DNA from: CAWGHZ01 sp963775315
GTDB taxonomy: Bacteria > Pseudomonadota > Alphaproteobacteria > MPNO01 > DASWLB01
Assembly: GCA_963775315.1 (NCBI GenBank)
Contig: CAVZIN010000012.1
Location: 124,001-188,000, forward strand
Reading direction: 5' to 3'
DNA: 64,000 nucleotides
Positions 8,655 to 20,236 of this stretch are shown here, piece after piece (the first letter of the stretch is position 1; every line of letters starts with the position of its first letter). The notes beneath the pieces were generated by a model. That model was not told the DNA's origin and did not search any database. It saw only the letters and a program-made list of their open reading frames with translations. The position numbers were made by a program, and so were the translations under genes.

Positions 8655-9509
8655 TCAGGCGAGGACGAGCACCAGCGCGGGCAGCGCCACGAGGCTGAAG
8701 GCGTAGGACCAGGCGGCGATCTCGGCACCGCCGCGCTCGGGCGCGACCGCCCACAGCATCTCCACCGGCATCGCGCCTTGCAGCACGAGGACGGTGCGCG
8801 CCGCCGGGCCCAGCCCAAGCAGATGGGCGACGCCGTACCCCACCGCGGCGCCGAGTGCAATGCGCGCGGCACCGAGCAGCGCCGACCGGTCGCCCCGGGG
8901 CGGCGTGCGGGCGAGCACCACCCCCATCATCAGCATCAGGCTGGGCGCGACCAGCGCGCCGAGAAGGTGCGCCGTGTTCGCCACCCAGTGCGGCGGCACC
9001 CAGCCCGCCAGCGTGACCGCGAAGGCGGCGGCGATCGCCCAGAAGGCGGGGGCGTCGACCATCGTGGAGGCGCGCCAAACGCCCGTCTCGGCGCAGCGGT
9101 CGAGCGCAGCGGCGACCATCGCCGTCACCGCGAACATCGCGGCGGCGAGCGCCGCCCCCTCGTGCCCGCGCAGCCCGGCAGCGACGGTGAGCCCCATTGC
9201 GCCGGTGAGCGGCAGGGCGAGCGCCGGCAAGGGGCCGAGCCCCAGTCCCGCCCGTCGCACCGCCGGCCAGGCGATCAGCGCCGCGACGGCGAGGACCAGC
9301 AGTGCCGCCCCGGCGGCTGCGGCCAGCGCCCCAGTCGAGGGGGCACCGGGACCGGCCGTCGACAGCACCAGCGCCGGCGCGCCGACCAGGTACACGAAGG
9401 CGGCGACGAAGCGGAGGTCGAAGGGCTGGCCCGCCCGCGCCCAGCCGTAGCCGGCGGCGACGCAGGCATAGATCGGCACCAGCATGTCGGCATAGGCCCC
9501 GGCGGTCAC
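8655..9509 (-). CDS. AEC (auxin efflux carrier-like) family transporter, second copy
   Basis: A 284-aa membrane protein with about ten hydrophobic helices, of the AEC/malonate transporter type. It begins at a GTG whose last bases overlap the stop of the preceding AEC gene (GTGA). It is more diverged and very Ala-rich, but the C-terminal VLQGAMPVEMLWAVAPERGG matches the paralogue's LQCAMPVAVVNYLFALRYNR. The pair suggests a tandem duplication; the substrate is unknown. Confidence 0.8.
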   Translation of the reverse strand: MTAGAYADMLVPIYACVAAGYGWARAGQPFDLRFVAAFVYLVGAPALVLSTAGPGAPSTGALAAAAGAALLVLAVAALIAWPAVRRAGLGLGPLPALALPLTGAMGLTVAAGLRGHEGAALAAAMFAVTAMVAAALDRCAETGVWRASTMVDAPAFWAIAAAFAVTLAGWVPPHWVANTAHLLGALVAPSLMLMMGVVLARTPPRGDRSALLGAARIALGAAVGYGVAHLLGLGPAARTVLVLQGAMPVEMLWAVAPERGGAEIAAWSYAFSLVALPALVLVLA

Positions 9510-10396
9510 GTTCCGCCCCCCGGCAGCACGACGACCAGCACCAGCGGCAGCATGGCGTAGGCGATCAGCGTGGTCGCCACCACCATCGAGGCCACCTGCT
9601 CGGGCCGGCGGTTATAGCGCAGCGCGAACAGGTAGTTCACCACCGCGACCGGCATGGCGCATTGCAGGATCAGCACGCCGCGCTCGGCCCCATGCAGGCC
9701 GGCCAGGGTGGCGAGGCCCCAGCCGACGGCGAGGCCGACCGCCTGGCGCAGCACGCTGAGCGCCACGGTACGCGGCAGATCGGCGACCCCAAGCCGCGCG
9801 ACCGCCACCCCCAGCGCGACGATCATGTAGGGGATCGAGAGGGCGCCGATGAACCGCGTCGTGTCGGCGAGCCAGGGCGGCGGCTCGATCCCCGCGGCCA
9901 TGAAGCCGAAGGCGATCACCGTCGCGTAGATCAGAACGTTGCGGGTGATCGAGCGGAAGGTCAGCTCGCCCGCGAAGGTGGCCACGCCCAGCGTGTAGTT
10001 CAGGATCGAGTTGCCGAGGAACACGCAGACCGCGAGACCGAGTCCGGTGTCGCCGAACGCGAACAGGCAGACGGGAAGTCCCATGTTGCCGCAGTTCGAG
10101 AACACCATCGGCGGGCCGTAGACGCGGAGGTCGAGCTTTGCGGCCTTGAGCGCCACGTAGCCCACGGCGGCGAAGATCGCGACCGCGATCAGATAGAGCC
10201 CGGCCATGCGGGCAAACACCCCGGGCGCGACGCTGAGCTTGGTCAGGGTGGAGAAGACGAGGCAGGGCAGCGCCACGGCCCCCACCAGCCGCCCGACCAT
10301 GTCGGCGTCGAAATTCTTGCCCGAACGCGCCCAGGCGAAGCCGATGCCGGCGCACACGAACAGCGGCGCGATGACGGTGGCGATCTGGGAAAGCAA
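9506..10396 (-). CDS. AEC (auxin efflux carrier-like) family transporter, first copy
   Basis: A membrane transporter of the AEC family (about 296 aa) with a typical opening of a hydrophobic helix followed by GIGFAWARSG and a central VFSNCGNMGLPV motif. The family includes malonate and auxin-type carriers. I place the start at TTG 10396 because GGAGAG lies 4 nt upstream; an upstream TTG at 10432 would add 12 residues and has no ribosome site. The stop overlaps the start of the second AEC gene, so the two are co-translated and might form a hetero-pair. Confidence 0.85.
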   Translation of the reverse strand: MLSQIATVIAPLFVCAGIGFAWARSGKNFDADMVGRLVGAVALPCLVFSTLTKLSVAPGVFARMAGLYLIAVAIFAAVGYVALKAAKLDLRVYGPPMVFSNCGNMGLPVCLFAFGDTGLGLAVCVFLGNSILNYTLGVATFAGELTFRSITRNVLIYATVIAFGFMAAGIEPPPWLADTTRFIGALSIPYMIVALGVAVARLGVADLPRTVALSVLRQAVGLAVGWGLATLAGLHGAERGVLILQCAMPVAVVNYLFALRYNRRPEQVASMVVATTLIAYAMLPLVLVVVLPGGGT

Positions 10397-10635
10397 CGAA
10401 CTCTCCGGCGGCAGGGGCCGGCAATCTAGCAATCCGGGGCGGGCGCGTCAGCAATGCGGGCGACGGGGCGCCGGCCCGCTCGTCACGGAAAAAAAGCGGG
10501 CCGGAGCGGGGGCCGCGTCCCACCGGATTCGGCCTTGTCCCACTTGGCACCGGCTGGTACACCGGCCTCCACCGCAGGCGGGCCCCCCGCTTTTGCCCCG
10601 CCGATTTGCCCGCATACGAGTTTCCAGGAGACGCC

Positions 10636-11931
10636 ATGCCTACCGCTCACGACTACAAGGTCGCCGATATGAAGCTGGCCGATTGGGGCCGGCGCGAGAT
10701 CTCGATCGCCGAGTCCGAGATGCCGGGGCTGATGGCAACGCGCGAGGAATTCGGCGATTCGAAGCCGTTGAAGGGCGCGAACATCTGCGGCTGCCTGCAC
10801 ATGACGGTGCAGACCGCCGTGCTGATCGAGACGCTGACCCATCTCGGCGCCTCGGTGCGCTGGTCGTCGTGCAACATCTTCTCGACCCAGGACCACGCCG
10901 CCGCCGCCATCGCCGCGGCCGGCGTGCCGGTCTTCGCCTGGAAGGGCGAAACCGAGGAGGAGTACTGGGACTGCATCGAGAAGTCGATCCACGGGCCGAA
11001 CAACTGGCGCCCGAACATGATCCTCGATGACGGCGGCGACCTGACGCTGGTGATGCACGAGAAGCACCCGGACCTGATGGCCCGCGTGCTGGGCCTTTCG
11101 GAGGAGACCACCACCGGCGTCCATCGCCTCTACCAGATGGAGAAGCACGGCAAGCTGATGGTGCCGGCGATGAACGTGAACGACTCGGTCACCAAGTCGA
11201 AGTTCGACAATCTGTACGGCTGCCGCGAGAGCCTGCTGGACGGGCTGAAGCGCGCGACCGACGTGATGATCGCCGGCAAGGTCGCCGTCGTGGCCGGGTA
11301 CGGCGACGTCGGCAAGGGCTGCGCCCAGTCGCTGCGCGCCCAGGGCGCCCGCGTCCTGATCACCGAGATCGACCCGATCTGCGCGCTGCAGGCGGCGATG
11401 GAAGGCTATCAGGTCGTGACGATGGAGGAGGCGGCGCCGGTCGCCGACATCGTGGTCACCGCCACCGGCAACGCCGACATCCTGACGATCGACCACATGA
11501 ACGTCATGAAGGACCGGGCGATCGTCTGCAACATCGGCCACTTCGACAAGGAGATCCAGATCGACGCCCTGCACAACTTCCGCTGGGAAGAGGTGAAGCC
11601 GCAGGTCGACGAGGTGCATTTCCCGGACGGCAAGCGGCTGATCGTGCTGGCCAAAGGGCGGCTCGTGAATCTCGGCTGCGCCAACGGCCACCCGAGCTTC
11701 GTGATGAGCGCCTCCTTCACCAACCAGGTGATGGCGCAGATCGAGCTGTTCACCAATCGCGACGCCTATCAGAAGAAGGTCTACGTCCTGCCGAAGTCGC
11801 TCGACGAGAAGGTGGCGACGCTGCACCTCGGCAAGCTCGACGTGCATCTCACGCGGCTGAGCGCGGCGCAGGCCGAGTATATCGGCGTGTCGCAGGACGG
11901 GCCGTTCAAGCCGGATCACTATCGGTACTAG
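10636..11931 (+). CDS. ahcY: Adenosylhomocysteinase
   Basis: S-adenosyl-L-homocysteine hydrolase (431 aa), a cytosolic NAD-dependent enzyme that splits SAH into homocysteine and adenosine and so relieves product inhibition of methyltransferases. The Rossmann motif GYGDVGKGCAQSLRAQGARV and the C-terminal LDVHLTRLSAAQAEYIGV...KPDHYRY are diagnostic. The ATG at 10636 follows CCAGGAG. It is followed 53 nt later by fhs, so activated-methyl and one-carbon metabolism are adjacent. I saw no convincing SAH riboswitch in the 239-nt leader. Confidence 0.97.
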   Translation: MPTAHDYKVADMKLADWGRREISIAESEMPGLMATREEFGDSKPLKGANICGCLHMTVQTAVLIETLTHLGASVRWSSCNIFSTQDHAAAAIAAAGVPVFAWKGETEEEYWDCIEKSIHGPNNWRPNMILDDGGDLTLVMHEKHPDLMARVLGLSEETTTGVHRLYQMEKHGKLMVPAMNVNDSVTKSKFDNLYGCRESLLDGLKRATDVMIAGKVAVVAGYGDVGKGCAQSLRAQGARVLITEIDPICALQAAMEGYQVVTMEEAAPVADIVVTATGNADILTIDHMNVMKDRAIVCNIGHFDKEIQIDALHNFRWEEVKPQVDEVHFPDGKRLIVLAKGRLVNLGCANGHPSFVMSASFTNQVMAQIELFTNRDAYQKKVYVLPKSLDEKVATLHLGKLDVHLTRLSAAQAEYIGVSQDGPFKPDHYRY

Positions 11932-11944
11932 GAGGCTGAGGCGA

Positions 11945-11967
11945 GGCGCGGCCTGGGCGGCCGCGCC
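11945..11967 (+). terminator. GC-rich hairpin between ahcY and fhs
   Basis: A perfect 9-bp stem, GGCGCGGCC / GGCCGCGCC with loop TGGGC, lies in the 53-nt gap between ahcY and fhs. There is no U-tract after it, so it may attenuate, stabilise the ahcY message or allow partial read-through rather than fully terminate. Confidence 0.4.
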
Positions 11968-11984
11968 GTTCTGGGAGGAGTGTC

Positions 11985-13670
11985 ATGGCCAACGCGAAAA
12001 AGGTGGGCACCGACCTCGAGATCGCGCGCGAGGCGACGCTGGCGCCGATCCGCGAGATCGCGGCAAAGCTGGGCGTGCCCGACGACAAAATCCTGCCCTA
12101 CGGCCACACCAAGGCCAAGATCGACCTGCCCTGGCTGCGCTCCCTCCCCGAAAAACCCGATTCCAAGCTGATCCTGGTCACCGGCATCAACCCGACGCCC
12201 GCCGGCGAGGGCAAGACCACGACGACGGTCGGGCTCGGCGACGCCTTGCAGCGGCTCGGCAAGAAGACCGCGATCTGCCTCCGCGAACCGTCGCTCGGCC
12301 CGTGCTTCGGGGTGAAGGGCGGCGCGGCCGGCGGCGGCTACGCCCAGGTTGTGCCGATGGAGGACATCAACCTCCACTTCACCGGCGACTTCCACGCCAT
12401 GACGTCGGCGCACAATTTGCTGTCGGCGCTGCTCGACAACCACATCTACTGGGGCAACGAGCTCGGCATCGATTCGCGCCGCGTCCACTGGCGCCGGGTG
12501 GTCGACCTCAACGACCGGGCGCTGCGCTCGGTGATCTCCTCGCTCGGCGGCGTCGCCAACGGCTTCCCGCGCGAGGATGGGTTCGACATCACCGTCGCCT
12601 CAGAGGTGATGGCGGTGTTCTGCCTCGCCAACGACCTCGACGATTTGAAGGCCCGGCTGGGCGACATGATCGTCGCCGAGACGCGCGACCGGAAGCTGAT
12701 CCGCGCCCGCGACCTCAAGGCCGAGGGCTCCATGACCGTGCTCCTGAAGGACGCGATCGCGCCCAACATGGTGCAGACGCTGGAGAAAACGCCGGCCTTC
12801 GTGCATGGCGGCCCGTTCGGCAACATCGCGCACGGCTGCAACTCGGTGATCGCGACCAACGGCGCGCTCCGGCTGGCCGACTACGTGGTGACCGAGGCGG
12901 GGTTCGGCTCCGACCTCGGCGCCGAGAAGTTCTTCGACATCAAGTGCCGCAAGTCCGGCCTCCGCCCGCACGCGGTGGTGATCGTCGCGACCGCGCGCGC
13001 CCTCAAGATGCATGGCGGGGTCGCCCGCGCCGACCTCGGCAAGGAGAACCTGAAGGCGCTGGAGGCGGGCTGCGCCAACCTGCTGCGCCACGTCGAGAAC
13101 GTCTCGTCCTACGGCGTGCCGGCGGTGGTCGGCATCAACCGCTTCGTCGCCGACACCGACGCCGAGATCGAGCTGATCCGCAAGGAGTGCGCCAAGGTCG
13201 GCGCCGAGGCGATCGAGTGCACCCACTGGTCGGACGGCGGCGCGGGCGCCGAGGCGCTCGGCCGGAAGGTGATCGAGCTGGCGGCGCAGCCGTCGACCTT
13301 CAAGACGCTCTACCCGGACGACATGAGCCTCTGGGACAAGATCGAGACCATCGCCAAGAAGATCTACCGCGCCGGCAACGTCTCGGCGCCCGACCGGGTG
13401 AAGAAGCAGCTCGAGACGTTCGAGAGCCAGGGCTTCGGCAACGTGCCGGTCTGCATGGCGAAGACGCAGATGAGCTTCTCGACCGACCCGACCAAGATGG
13501 GCGCGCCGACCGGCCACGATTTCGCCGTGCGGGACGTGCGCATGTCCGCCGGCGCCGGCTTCCTGGTGGCGATCTGCGGCGACATCATGACCATGCCTGG
13601 CCTGCCCCGCGTGCCCGCCGCCAACTCGATCACCCTGAACGACAAGGGTCAGGTCGAGGGGCTGTTCTAG
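11985..13670 (+). CDS. fhs: Formate--tetrahydrofolate ligase
   Basis: ATP-dependent formyltetrahydrofolate synthetase (561 aa), which joins formate to THF to give 10-formyl-THF for purine synthesis and one-carbon flow. The P-loop TPAGEGKTTTTVGLGDAL (about 67-84) and REPSLGPCFGVKGGAAGGG are family signatures. Length is normal. The ATG at 11985 follows a strong GGGAGGAG site. It probably shares a transcript with ahcY, separated by a hairpin. Confidence 0.97.
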   Translation: MANAKKVGTDLEIAREATLAPIREIAAKLGVPDDKILPYGHTKAKIDLPWLRSLPEKPDSKLILVTGINPTPAGEGKTTTTVGLGDALQRLGKKTAICLREPSLGPCFGVKGGAAGGGYAQVVPMEDINLHFTGDFHAMTSAHNLLSALLDNHIYWGNELGIDSRRVHWRRVVDLNDRALRSVISSLGGVANGFPREDGFDITVASEVMAVFCLANDLDDLKARLGDMIVAETRDRKLIRARDLKAEGSMTVLLKDAIAPNMVQTLEKTPAFVHGGPFGNIAHGCNSVIATNGALRLADYVVTEAGFGSDLGAEKFFDIKCRKSGLRPHAVVIVATARALKMHGGVARADLGKENLKALEAGCANLLRHVENVSSYGVPAVVGINRFVADTDAEIELIRKECAKVGAEAIECTHWSDGGAGAEALGRKVIELAAQPSTFKTLYPDDMSLWDKIETIAKKIYRAGNVSAPDRVKKQLETFESQGFGNVPVCMAKTQMSFSTDPTKMGAPTGHDFAVRDVRMSAGAGFLVAICGDIMTMPGLPRVPAANSITLNDKGQVEGLF

Positions 13671-13695
13671 GGGCTTCGGACCCGCCCCCCTTTTT
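13670..13695 (+). terminator. Possible terminator after fhs
   Basis: GGGGC pairs with GCCCC across a 9-nt loop and is followed by CCTTTTT. The stem is short, so this is tentative. Confidence 0.35.
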
Positions 13696-13845
13696 GTCAT
13701 GCCCAGCCCAGCGCCGGGCATCTTTGCTGTTATATTTTCGCGCCCCGGCGCGCTGCCCGTGGACGGCCGGGACACGCCTGTCCTGAGCGATTCCGCAGGC
13801 GGCGTCGAAGGGCCCGGCCGTGGCGATTTGTGCTAGAATATCGGC

Positions 13846-14046
13846 ATGCTGAAGATCGAGATCGAACAGGAACTGGACGGACGCTTCATCGCGGAAGTGC
13901 CCGAGTTGCCCGGCGTCATGGTTTACGGGCGGAGCCGGGAAGAGGCCCTGGCCAAGGTCGAGGCACTGGCGCTAAGGACCATCGCCGACCGGCTTGAGCA
14001 TGGAGATCCGGTTCCGGACATGCCTCAAATCTTCTCGGCGGCATGA
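13846..14046 (+). CDS. hicB: HicB-type antitoxin
   Basis: A 66-aa HicB-like protein with the partial RNase H-like fold seen in the family: an initial strand (LKIEIEQELDGRFIAEVPELPG) followed by the helix GRSREEALAKVEALALRTI. It would neutralise the HicA toxin by covering its active site. No C-terminal DNA-binding domain is present, so autoregulation may need another factor. The antitoxin gene comes first here and its stop overlaps the hicA start as ATGA. A TAGAAT box lies just upstream, so the leader is very short. Confidence 0.88.
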   Translation: MLKIEIEQELDGRFIAEVPELPGVMVYGRSREEALAKVEALALRTIADRLEHGDPVPDMPQIFSAA

Positions 14047-14255
14047 CCGATTGGCCGGCGGTCCGCGCACGGCGTGTCCTTTCTGCCCTGCAAAAGACCG
14101 GATGGCAAATTGTCCGCCAGCGCGGTTCGCACCGAGTTTTGAGCAAGGCGGGAAGGCCGAACGTGGTGTTCGCATTCCATGACAGCGAGGAGATCGGCCC
14201 GCGAATGCTCGCCCGCATCGCGCGACAGACCGGGTTGCGTCCCGAGGACCTGTAG
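14043..14255 (+). CDS. hicA: HicA-type mRNA interferase toxin
   Basis: A 70-aa HicA toxin with the double-stranded RNA-binding-like fold; HicA cleaves mRNA independently of the ribosome. The catalytic His is H30 in RQRGSHRVL, and the family pattern VFAFHDSEEIGPRMLARI is intact. It overlaps hicB by 4 nt, giving a normal type II pair. It lies on the chromosome just before clpB and shows no mobile-element neighbours. Confidence 0.9.
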   Translation: MTDWPAVRARRVLSALQKTGWQIVRQRGSHRVLSKAGRPNVVFAFHDSEEIGPRMLARIARQTGLRPEDL

Positions 14256-14297
14256 CCGCAGCGCCCCGCAAACCTCGCTTTCCGCTCCGCCCGGCCA

Positions 14298-14327
14298 CTT
14301 GGAACGGAGAGAAAACTCGCCATATAT
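14298..14327 (+). promoter_or_regulatory. Putative RpoH (heat-shock) promoter of clpB
   Basis: CTTGGAA (14298-14304), a 15-nt spacer and CCATATAT (14320-14327) resemble heat-shock sigma-32 promoters (CTTGAA and CCCATAT-like boxes). It lies about 108 nt before the clpB ATG, which fits known RpoH control of clpB. Confidence 0.5.
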
Positions 14328-14434
14328 TTCGATGTCGCCACGGCCGCCGTTTGATCGGGGTCAAGGCGCGTGAACCGGCCCGCCGCTATAGGGGGCCAAT
14401 CCGCACGCAATGTCTCCCAGGGGAGTTGCCGAGC

Positions 14435-17035
<2,601 letters not shown>

Positions 17036-17119
17036 GCGGCCTCGACCGCAATCCCGACCTGTCCTCCCGGCGCGCGCCACGAATGACGTTCGCGGCGTGG
17101 CCGGGATGACCGGCGGGGA

Positions 17120-17740
17120 TCACATTGGCGGGACCAGCCCGTCCTCGCCGACCGATATGCGGAGAATCTTGTAGCCGCCGTCCGGCTGCTTCGCCGCCAC
17201 CACGAAGGCATGCGCGCCGGGCTTCAGCGCCGCTCGGTCGGGCTTGCCCGGCCGGACCACCGGCGTGCCCGGCGGCACCACCAGCACCTTCTCGCCGCCC
17301 TTGTACTTGAGCGTCATCTGCTCACCGTCGGAGGACGACACGACGCCCGAGACGTCGGCGTTGGTCATGGTCGAGTTGGTGGTGAGGTCCCACTTGCGGT
17401 GTCCCTCGCCCACGCCCTGCGGCAGGATGTGGATCTCCTGCGCGACCAGCTTGCCGTCGGCGCGCGGCACGGCCGAGGTGCCGATGTAATCGCCCGCCTT
17501 CACGTCGGAGAGCTTCGCCCGCATCAGCGTGCCGACGTTGGTCTTGGGATCGAGCGTCAGCTGGTAGGACTTGCCCGACCGCTCGGCGAGCGTGACCATG
17601 TCGCCGGCGACGGCGGTGACGTCGCCTCTGAGATTGACCGGCCGGCTCTGCGCCGAGGCGAGATTCGCCAGCGCCATTCCGGCCAGCACGGCGACGACCG
17701 ATACCGCCGCGCGACCGCAGCCCACGCTCCGTTTCGTCAT
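17120..17740 (-). CDS. Exported protein with DUF5666-like OB repeats
   Basis: A 206-aa probable periplasmic protein. A signal peptide ends at about residue 31 (ASA-Q). The mature part has two or three short beta-rich units (VNLRGDVTAVAGDMVTLAER, ADVSGVVSSSDGEQMTLKY) like DUF5666-type proteins, whose function is not established. The ATG at 17740 follows GGGGAGG. It stands alone between clpB (convergent) and the bactofilin gene. Confidence 0.7.
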   Translation of the reverse strand: MTKRSVGCGRAAVSVVAVLAGMALANLASAQSRPVNLRGDVTAVAGDMVTLAERSGKSYQLTLDPKTNVGTLMRAKLSDVKAGDYIGTSAVPRADGKLVAQEIHILPQGVGEGHRKWDLTTNSTMTNADVSGVVSSSDGEQMTLKYKGGEKVLVVPPGTPVVRPGKPDRAALKPGAHAFVVAAKQPDGGYKILRISVGEDGLVPPM

Positions 17741-17818
17741 TCCTGACCTCCCCGGGGGTTGTGCCCCCGGGTCATTGTACACCGCGCCGCGCGCGGCTAT
17801 TCCGCGCGGCGGAATGCC

Positions 17819-18442
17819 TCAGGCGTTGTGGCCGGCCCCGTTCGGCGGGGAGCTGCCACGCGCCGGATGGACGAAGGCCTCGCGCTTCGGCCGCACCGGC
17901 ATCAACGTGTCCCCCTCGTCGGACGCGGCGGAGGCCGCCGTCTCGGCCGGAGCCGGCTCGGCGGCCGGCTGGACCGAGGTCATAGACTCCGTTACGCGCT
18001 CGTTCCGCGGCAGGGCCGCGACATCGCCGGTGATCTCGCCACCCTCTTCGATCGCCATCCGGCCATAGCGCACCTTGCCCGCCACGCGGCCCGTGGCATG
18101 CACGACCAGCCGGTCGCGCACCGTCATCTCGCCGTCGAACACGCCGCGAATCTCGGCGCGGTCGACCCCGACCTGGCCCTTGAACACGCCGCCCTCGGCG
18201 ATCTGGATCACGCGGCTGTCCATCGACGCCTCGACGCGCCCCTCGACGACCAGCGTGTCGCAGTCGGTGATCTCGGCGCCCTTGAGCTTGATGTTCGGCC
18301 CGACGATCAGGCGCGAGCGCTCCTCGCGCGGGGCGGGGCCGTGCCGCGCCGGCTTGGGGGCGGCGGCGTCCGGCTTGTCGGTGCCGGGGATGGCGAGATC
18401 GGATGCGGCGTCATGGCCGCCGGTAGCGGGCTTTTTAAACAT
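17819..18442 (-). CDS. Bactofilin family cytoskeletal protein
   Basis: A 207-aa bactofilin (DUF583). The central beta-helix domain (about 45-150) carries hydrophobic repeats such as IVGPNIKLKGAEITDCDTLV and VVHATGRVAGKVRYGRMAIE, flanked by disordered Ala/Pro/Lys-rich tails. Bactofilins polymerise without nucleotide and help localise cell-wall enzymes in alphaproteobacteria. The start ATG at 18442 follows GGAGGGGG; the upstream open frame to 18526 has no ribosome site. No peptidase M23 partner gene is adjacent. Confidence 0.88.
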   Translation of the reverse strand: MFKKPATGGHDAASDLAIPGTDKPDAAAPKPARHGPAPREERSRLIVGPNIKLKGAEITDCDTLVVEGRVEASMDSRVIQIAEGGVFKGQVGVDRAEIRGVFDGEMTVRDRLVVHATGRVAGKVRYGRMAIEEGGEITGDVAALPRNERVTESMTSVQPAAEPAPAETAASAASDEGDTLMPVRPKREAFVHPARGSSPPNGAGHNA

Positions 18443-18565
18443 GTCCCCCTCCAAGAAGGTTCCCGAGGTTCCCGAATTCGAAGCCTCGCCAGGGAACACG
18501 GCAACTGCAAGGCGTGAAAGGGGCAATTCCGGGCAAAATGGCCGATCACGGCAAGATCACGCGGG

Positions 18566-18574
18566 TTATCCACA
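18566..18574 (+). promoter_or_regulatory. Consensus DnaA box upstream of dnaB
   Basis: TTATCCACA, a perfect match to the high-affinity DnaA box, lies 150 nt before the dnaB start. Only one perfect copy was found here, so this is unlikely to be an origin; DnaA control of dnaB transcription is an inference. Confidence 0.5.
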
Positions 18575-18723
18575 GGTTTTCCAATTTCATCCACCCAATT
18601 CACAGACATGGCGATGACGGCCCTGCACGAATCGGCTGGCGCCGGTGATTCGCGATTGACTGCTTATATGACGGTCGAATCGCCCCCTCGCGCGCGGCGC
18701 GGCAACCGGCGTAGGTTCGCCTT

Positions 18724-20211
18724 ATGGCAACCACCGATGAATCGATCGTCACCCGTCTCCGCCCCGCGGATCGGGACCCCGAGCCGGGCGCCGCGTTCCG
18801 GGTCCCGCCGCGCAATGCCGAGGCCGAGCAGGCCCTCCTCGGCGCGATGCTGGTCAACAACCGGGCCTACGAGCGCGTCTCGGAGTTCCTGCGCCCGGAG
18901 CATTTCGCCGACCCCCTGCACGGGCGCATTTTCGCCACCTGCGCGCGGCTGATCGAGCGGGGCCAGATCGCCGACGGCACCACGCTGAAGCACGTGTTCG
19001 ACACCGACCCGGAGTTCGCGGACGTCGGCGGGGCCGACTACATCGCCCGCCTCGCCCGCGCCGCGGTGACGGTCATCAACGCCGGCGACTACGGCCGGAT
19101 CGTCTACGAGCTGCATCTGCGCCGCCGGCTGATCGACCTGGGCGAGGACGTGGTTAACGACGCCTTCGACACCACCCTGCCGGAAAGCGCGGGCGAGCAG
19201 ATCCAGGCGGCCGAGCAGAAGCTCTACGACCTCGCCACCGCGGGCGATTTCGAGGGCGGATTCCAGCCCTTCCACGACGCCATCGCCGCCGCCATCGACA
19301 TGGCCCAGTCGGCATTCCAGCGCGAAGGCAGCCTTGCCGGCATCGCCACCGGGTTCGGAAAGCTCGATTTGCTGCTGGGCGGGCTCCACTCGTCCGACCT
19401 GATCGTGCTGGCCGGACGGCCGTCGATGGGCAAGACGGCGCTCGCCACCAACATCGCCTTCCATGCCGCCAAGTCGCGCCTCGCCCGCGCCGAGGACGGG
19501 GCGGTGGTTGGCTTCTTCTCGCTCGAGATGTCGGCAGAGCAGCTCGCCACCCGAATCCTCGCCGAGGAGGCGCAGATCGCGTCGGAGAAGATCCGCCGGG
19601 GCGAGCTCGCCCACGACCAGTTCGAGCGGCTGGTGGTGGCGAGCCAGCAGCTTCAGCGCGCGCCGTTCTACATCGACGACACGCCCGCCCTCTCGATCTC
19701 GCAGCTTCGCACCCGCGCGCGCCGCCTCAAGCGCCAGCACGGGCTGGGGCTGATCATCGTCGACTACCTGCAGCTCGTCCAAGGCGGCGGCGGGCGCGAG
19801 CAGAACCGCGTGATGGAGATCTCCGAGATCACCCGCGGGCTCAAGACGCTGGCCAAGGAGCTGGACGTGCCTGTCATCGCGCTGTCGCAGCTTTCGCGTG
19901 CCGTCGAGCAGCGCGACGACAAGCGGCCCCAGCTCGCCGACCTCCGCGAGTCGGGCGCCATCGAACAGGACGCCGACGTGGTGATGTTCATCTTCCGCGA
20001 GGAGTATTACCTGGGCCGCGCCCAGCCGCGCGAGGGCACGCCGGAGCACGACGAGTGGATCGCCAAGATGGACCAGGTCCATGCGCTCGCCGAGGTGATC
20101 ATCTCCAAGCAGCGCCATGGCCCGACCGGGCGCGTGATGCTGAGCTTCGAGGGCGAGTTCACCAAGTTCGGCAACCTCGAGGACGACCGCGCCCGCGAGG
20201 TTCCGTTCTGA
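18724..20211 (+). CDS. dnaB: Replicative DNA helicase DnaB
   Basis: Hexameric 5'-3' replication fork helicase, 495 aa. The N-terminal domain begins at PPRNAEAEQALLGAML, and the RecA-like domain has Walker A GRPSMGKTAL, Walker B LIIVDYLQL and the arginine-finger region after HGPTG. Length is normal and no intein is present. It starts a plus-strand run with alr, mlaE and mlaF. A DnaA box lies upstream. Confidence 0.97.
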   Translation: MATTDESIVTRLRPADRDPEPGAAFRVPPRNAEAEQALLGAMLVNNRAYERVSEFLRPEHFADPLHGRIFATCARLIERGQIADGTTLKHVFDTDPEFADVGGADYIARLARAAVTVINAGDYGRIVYELHLRRRLIDLGEDVVNDAFDTTLPESAGEQIQAAEQKLYDLATAGDFEGGFQPFHDAIAAAIDMAQSAFQREGSLAGIATGFGKLDLLLGGLHSSDLIVLAGRPSMGKTALATNIAFHAAKSRLARAEDGAVVGFFSLEMSAEQLATRILAEEAQIASEKIRRGELAHDQFERLVVASQQLQRAPFYIDDTPALSISQLRTRARRLKRQHGLGLIIVDYLQLVQGGGGREQNRVMEISEITRGLKTLAKELDVPVIALSQLSRAVEQRDDKRPQLADLRESGAIEQDADVVMFIFREEYYLGRAQPREGTPEHDEWIAKMDQVHALAEVIISKQRHGPTGRVMLSFEGEFTKFGNLEDDRAREVPF

Positions 20212-20236
20212 GCACGCAGCCGTCGGGCGCAGTTGC

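Noticed and set aside
10397..10635. Possible SAH riboswitch before ahcY
   Set aside because: The leader is GC-rich with small hairpins, but I could not find the conserved SAH riboswitch core.
13681..13845. CRISPR or repeat array in the fhs-hicB gap
   Set aside because: Only scattered CCGGG/GGGCAT motifs, with no regular repeat and spacer pattern.
18443..18723. Replication origin near dnaB
   Set aside because: Only one perfect DnaA box and no AT-rich unwinding element or repeated boxes.
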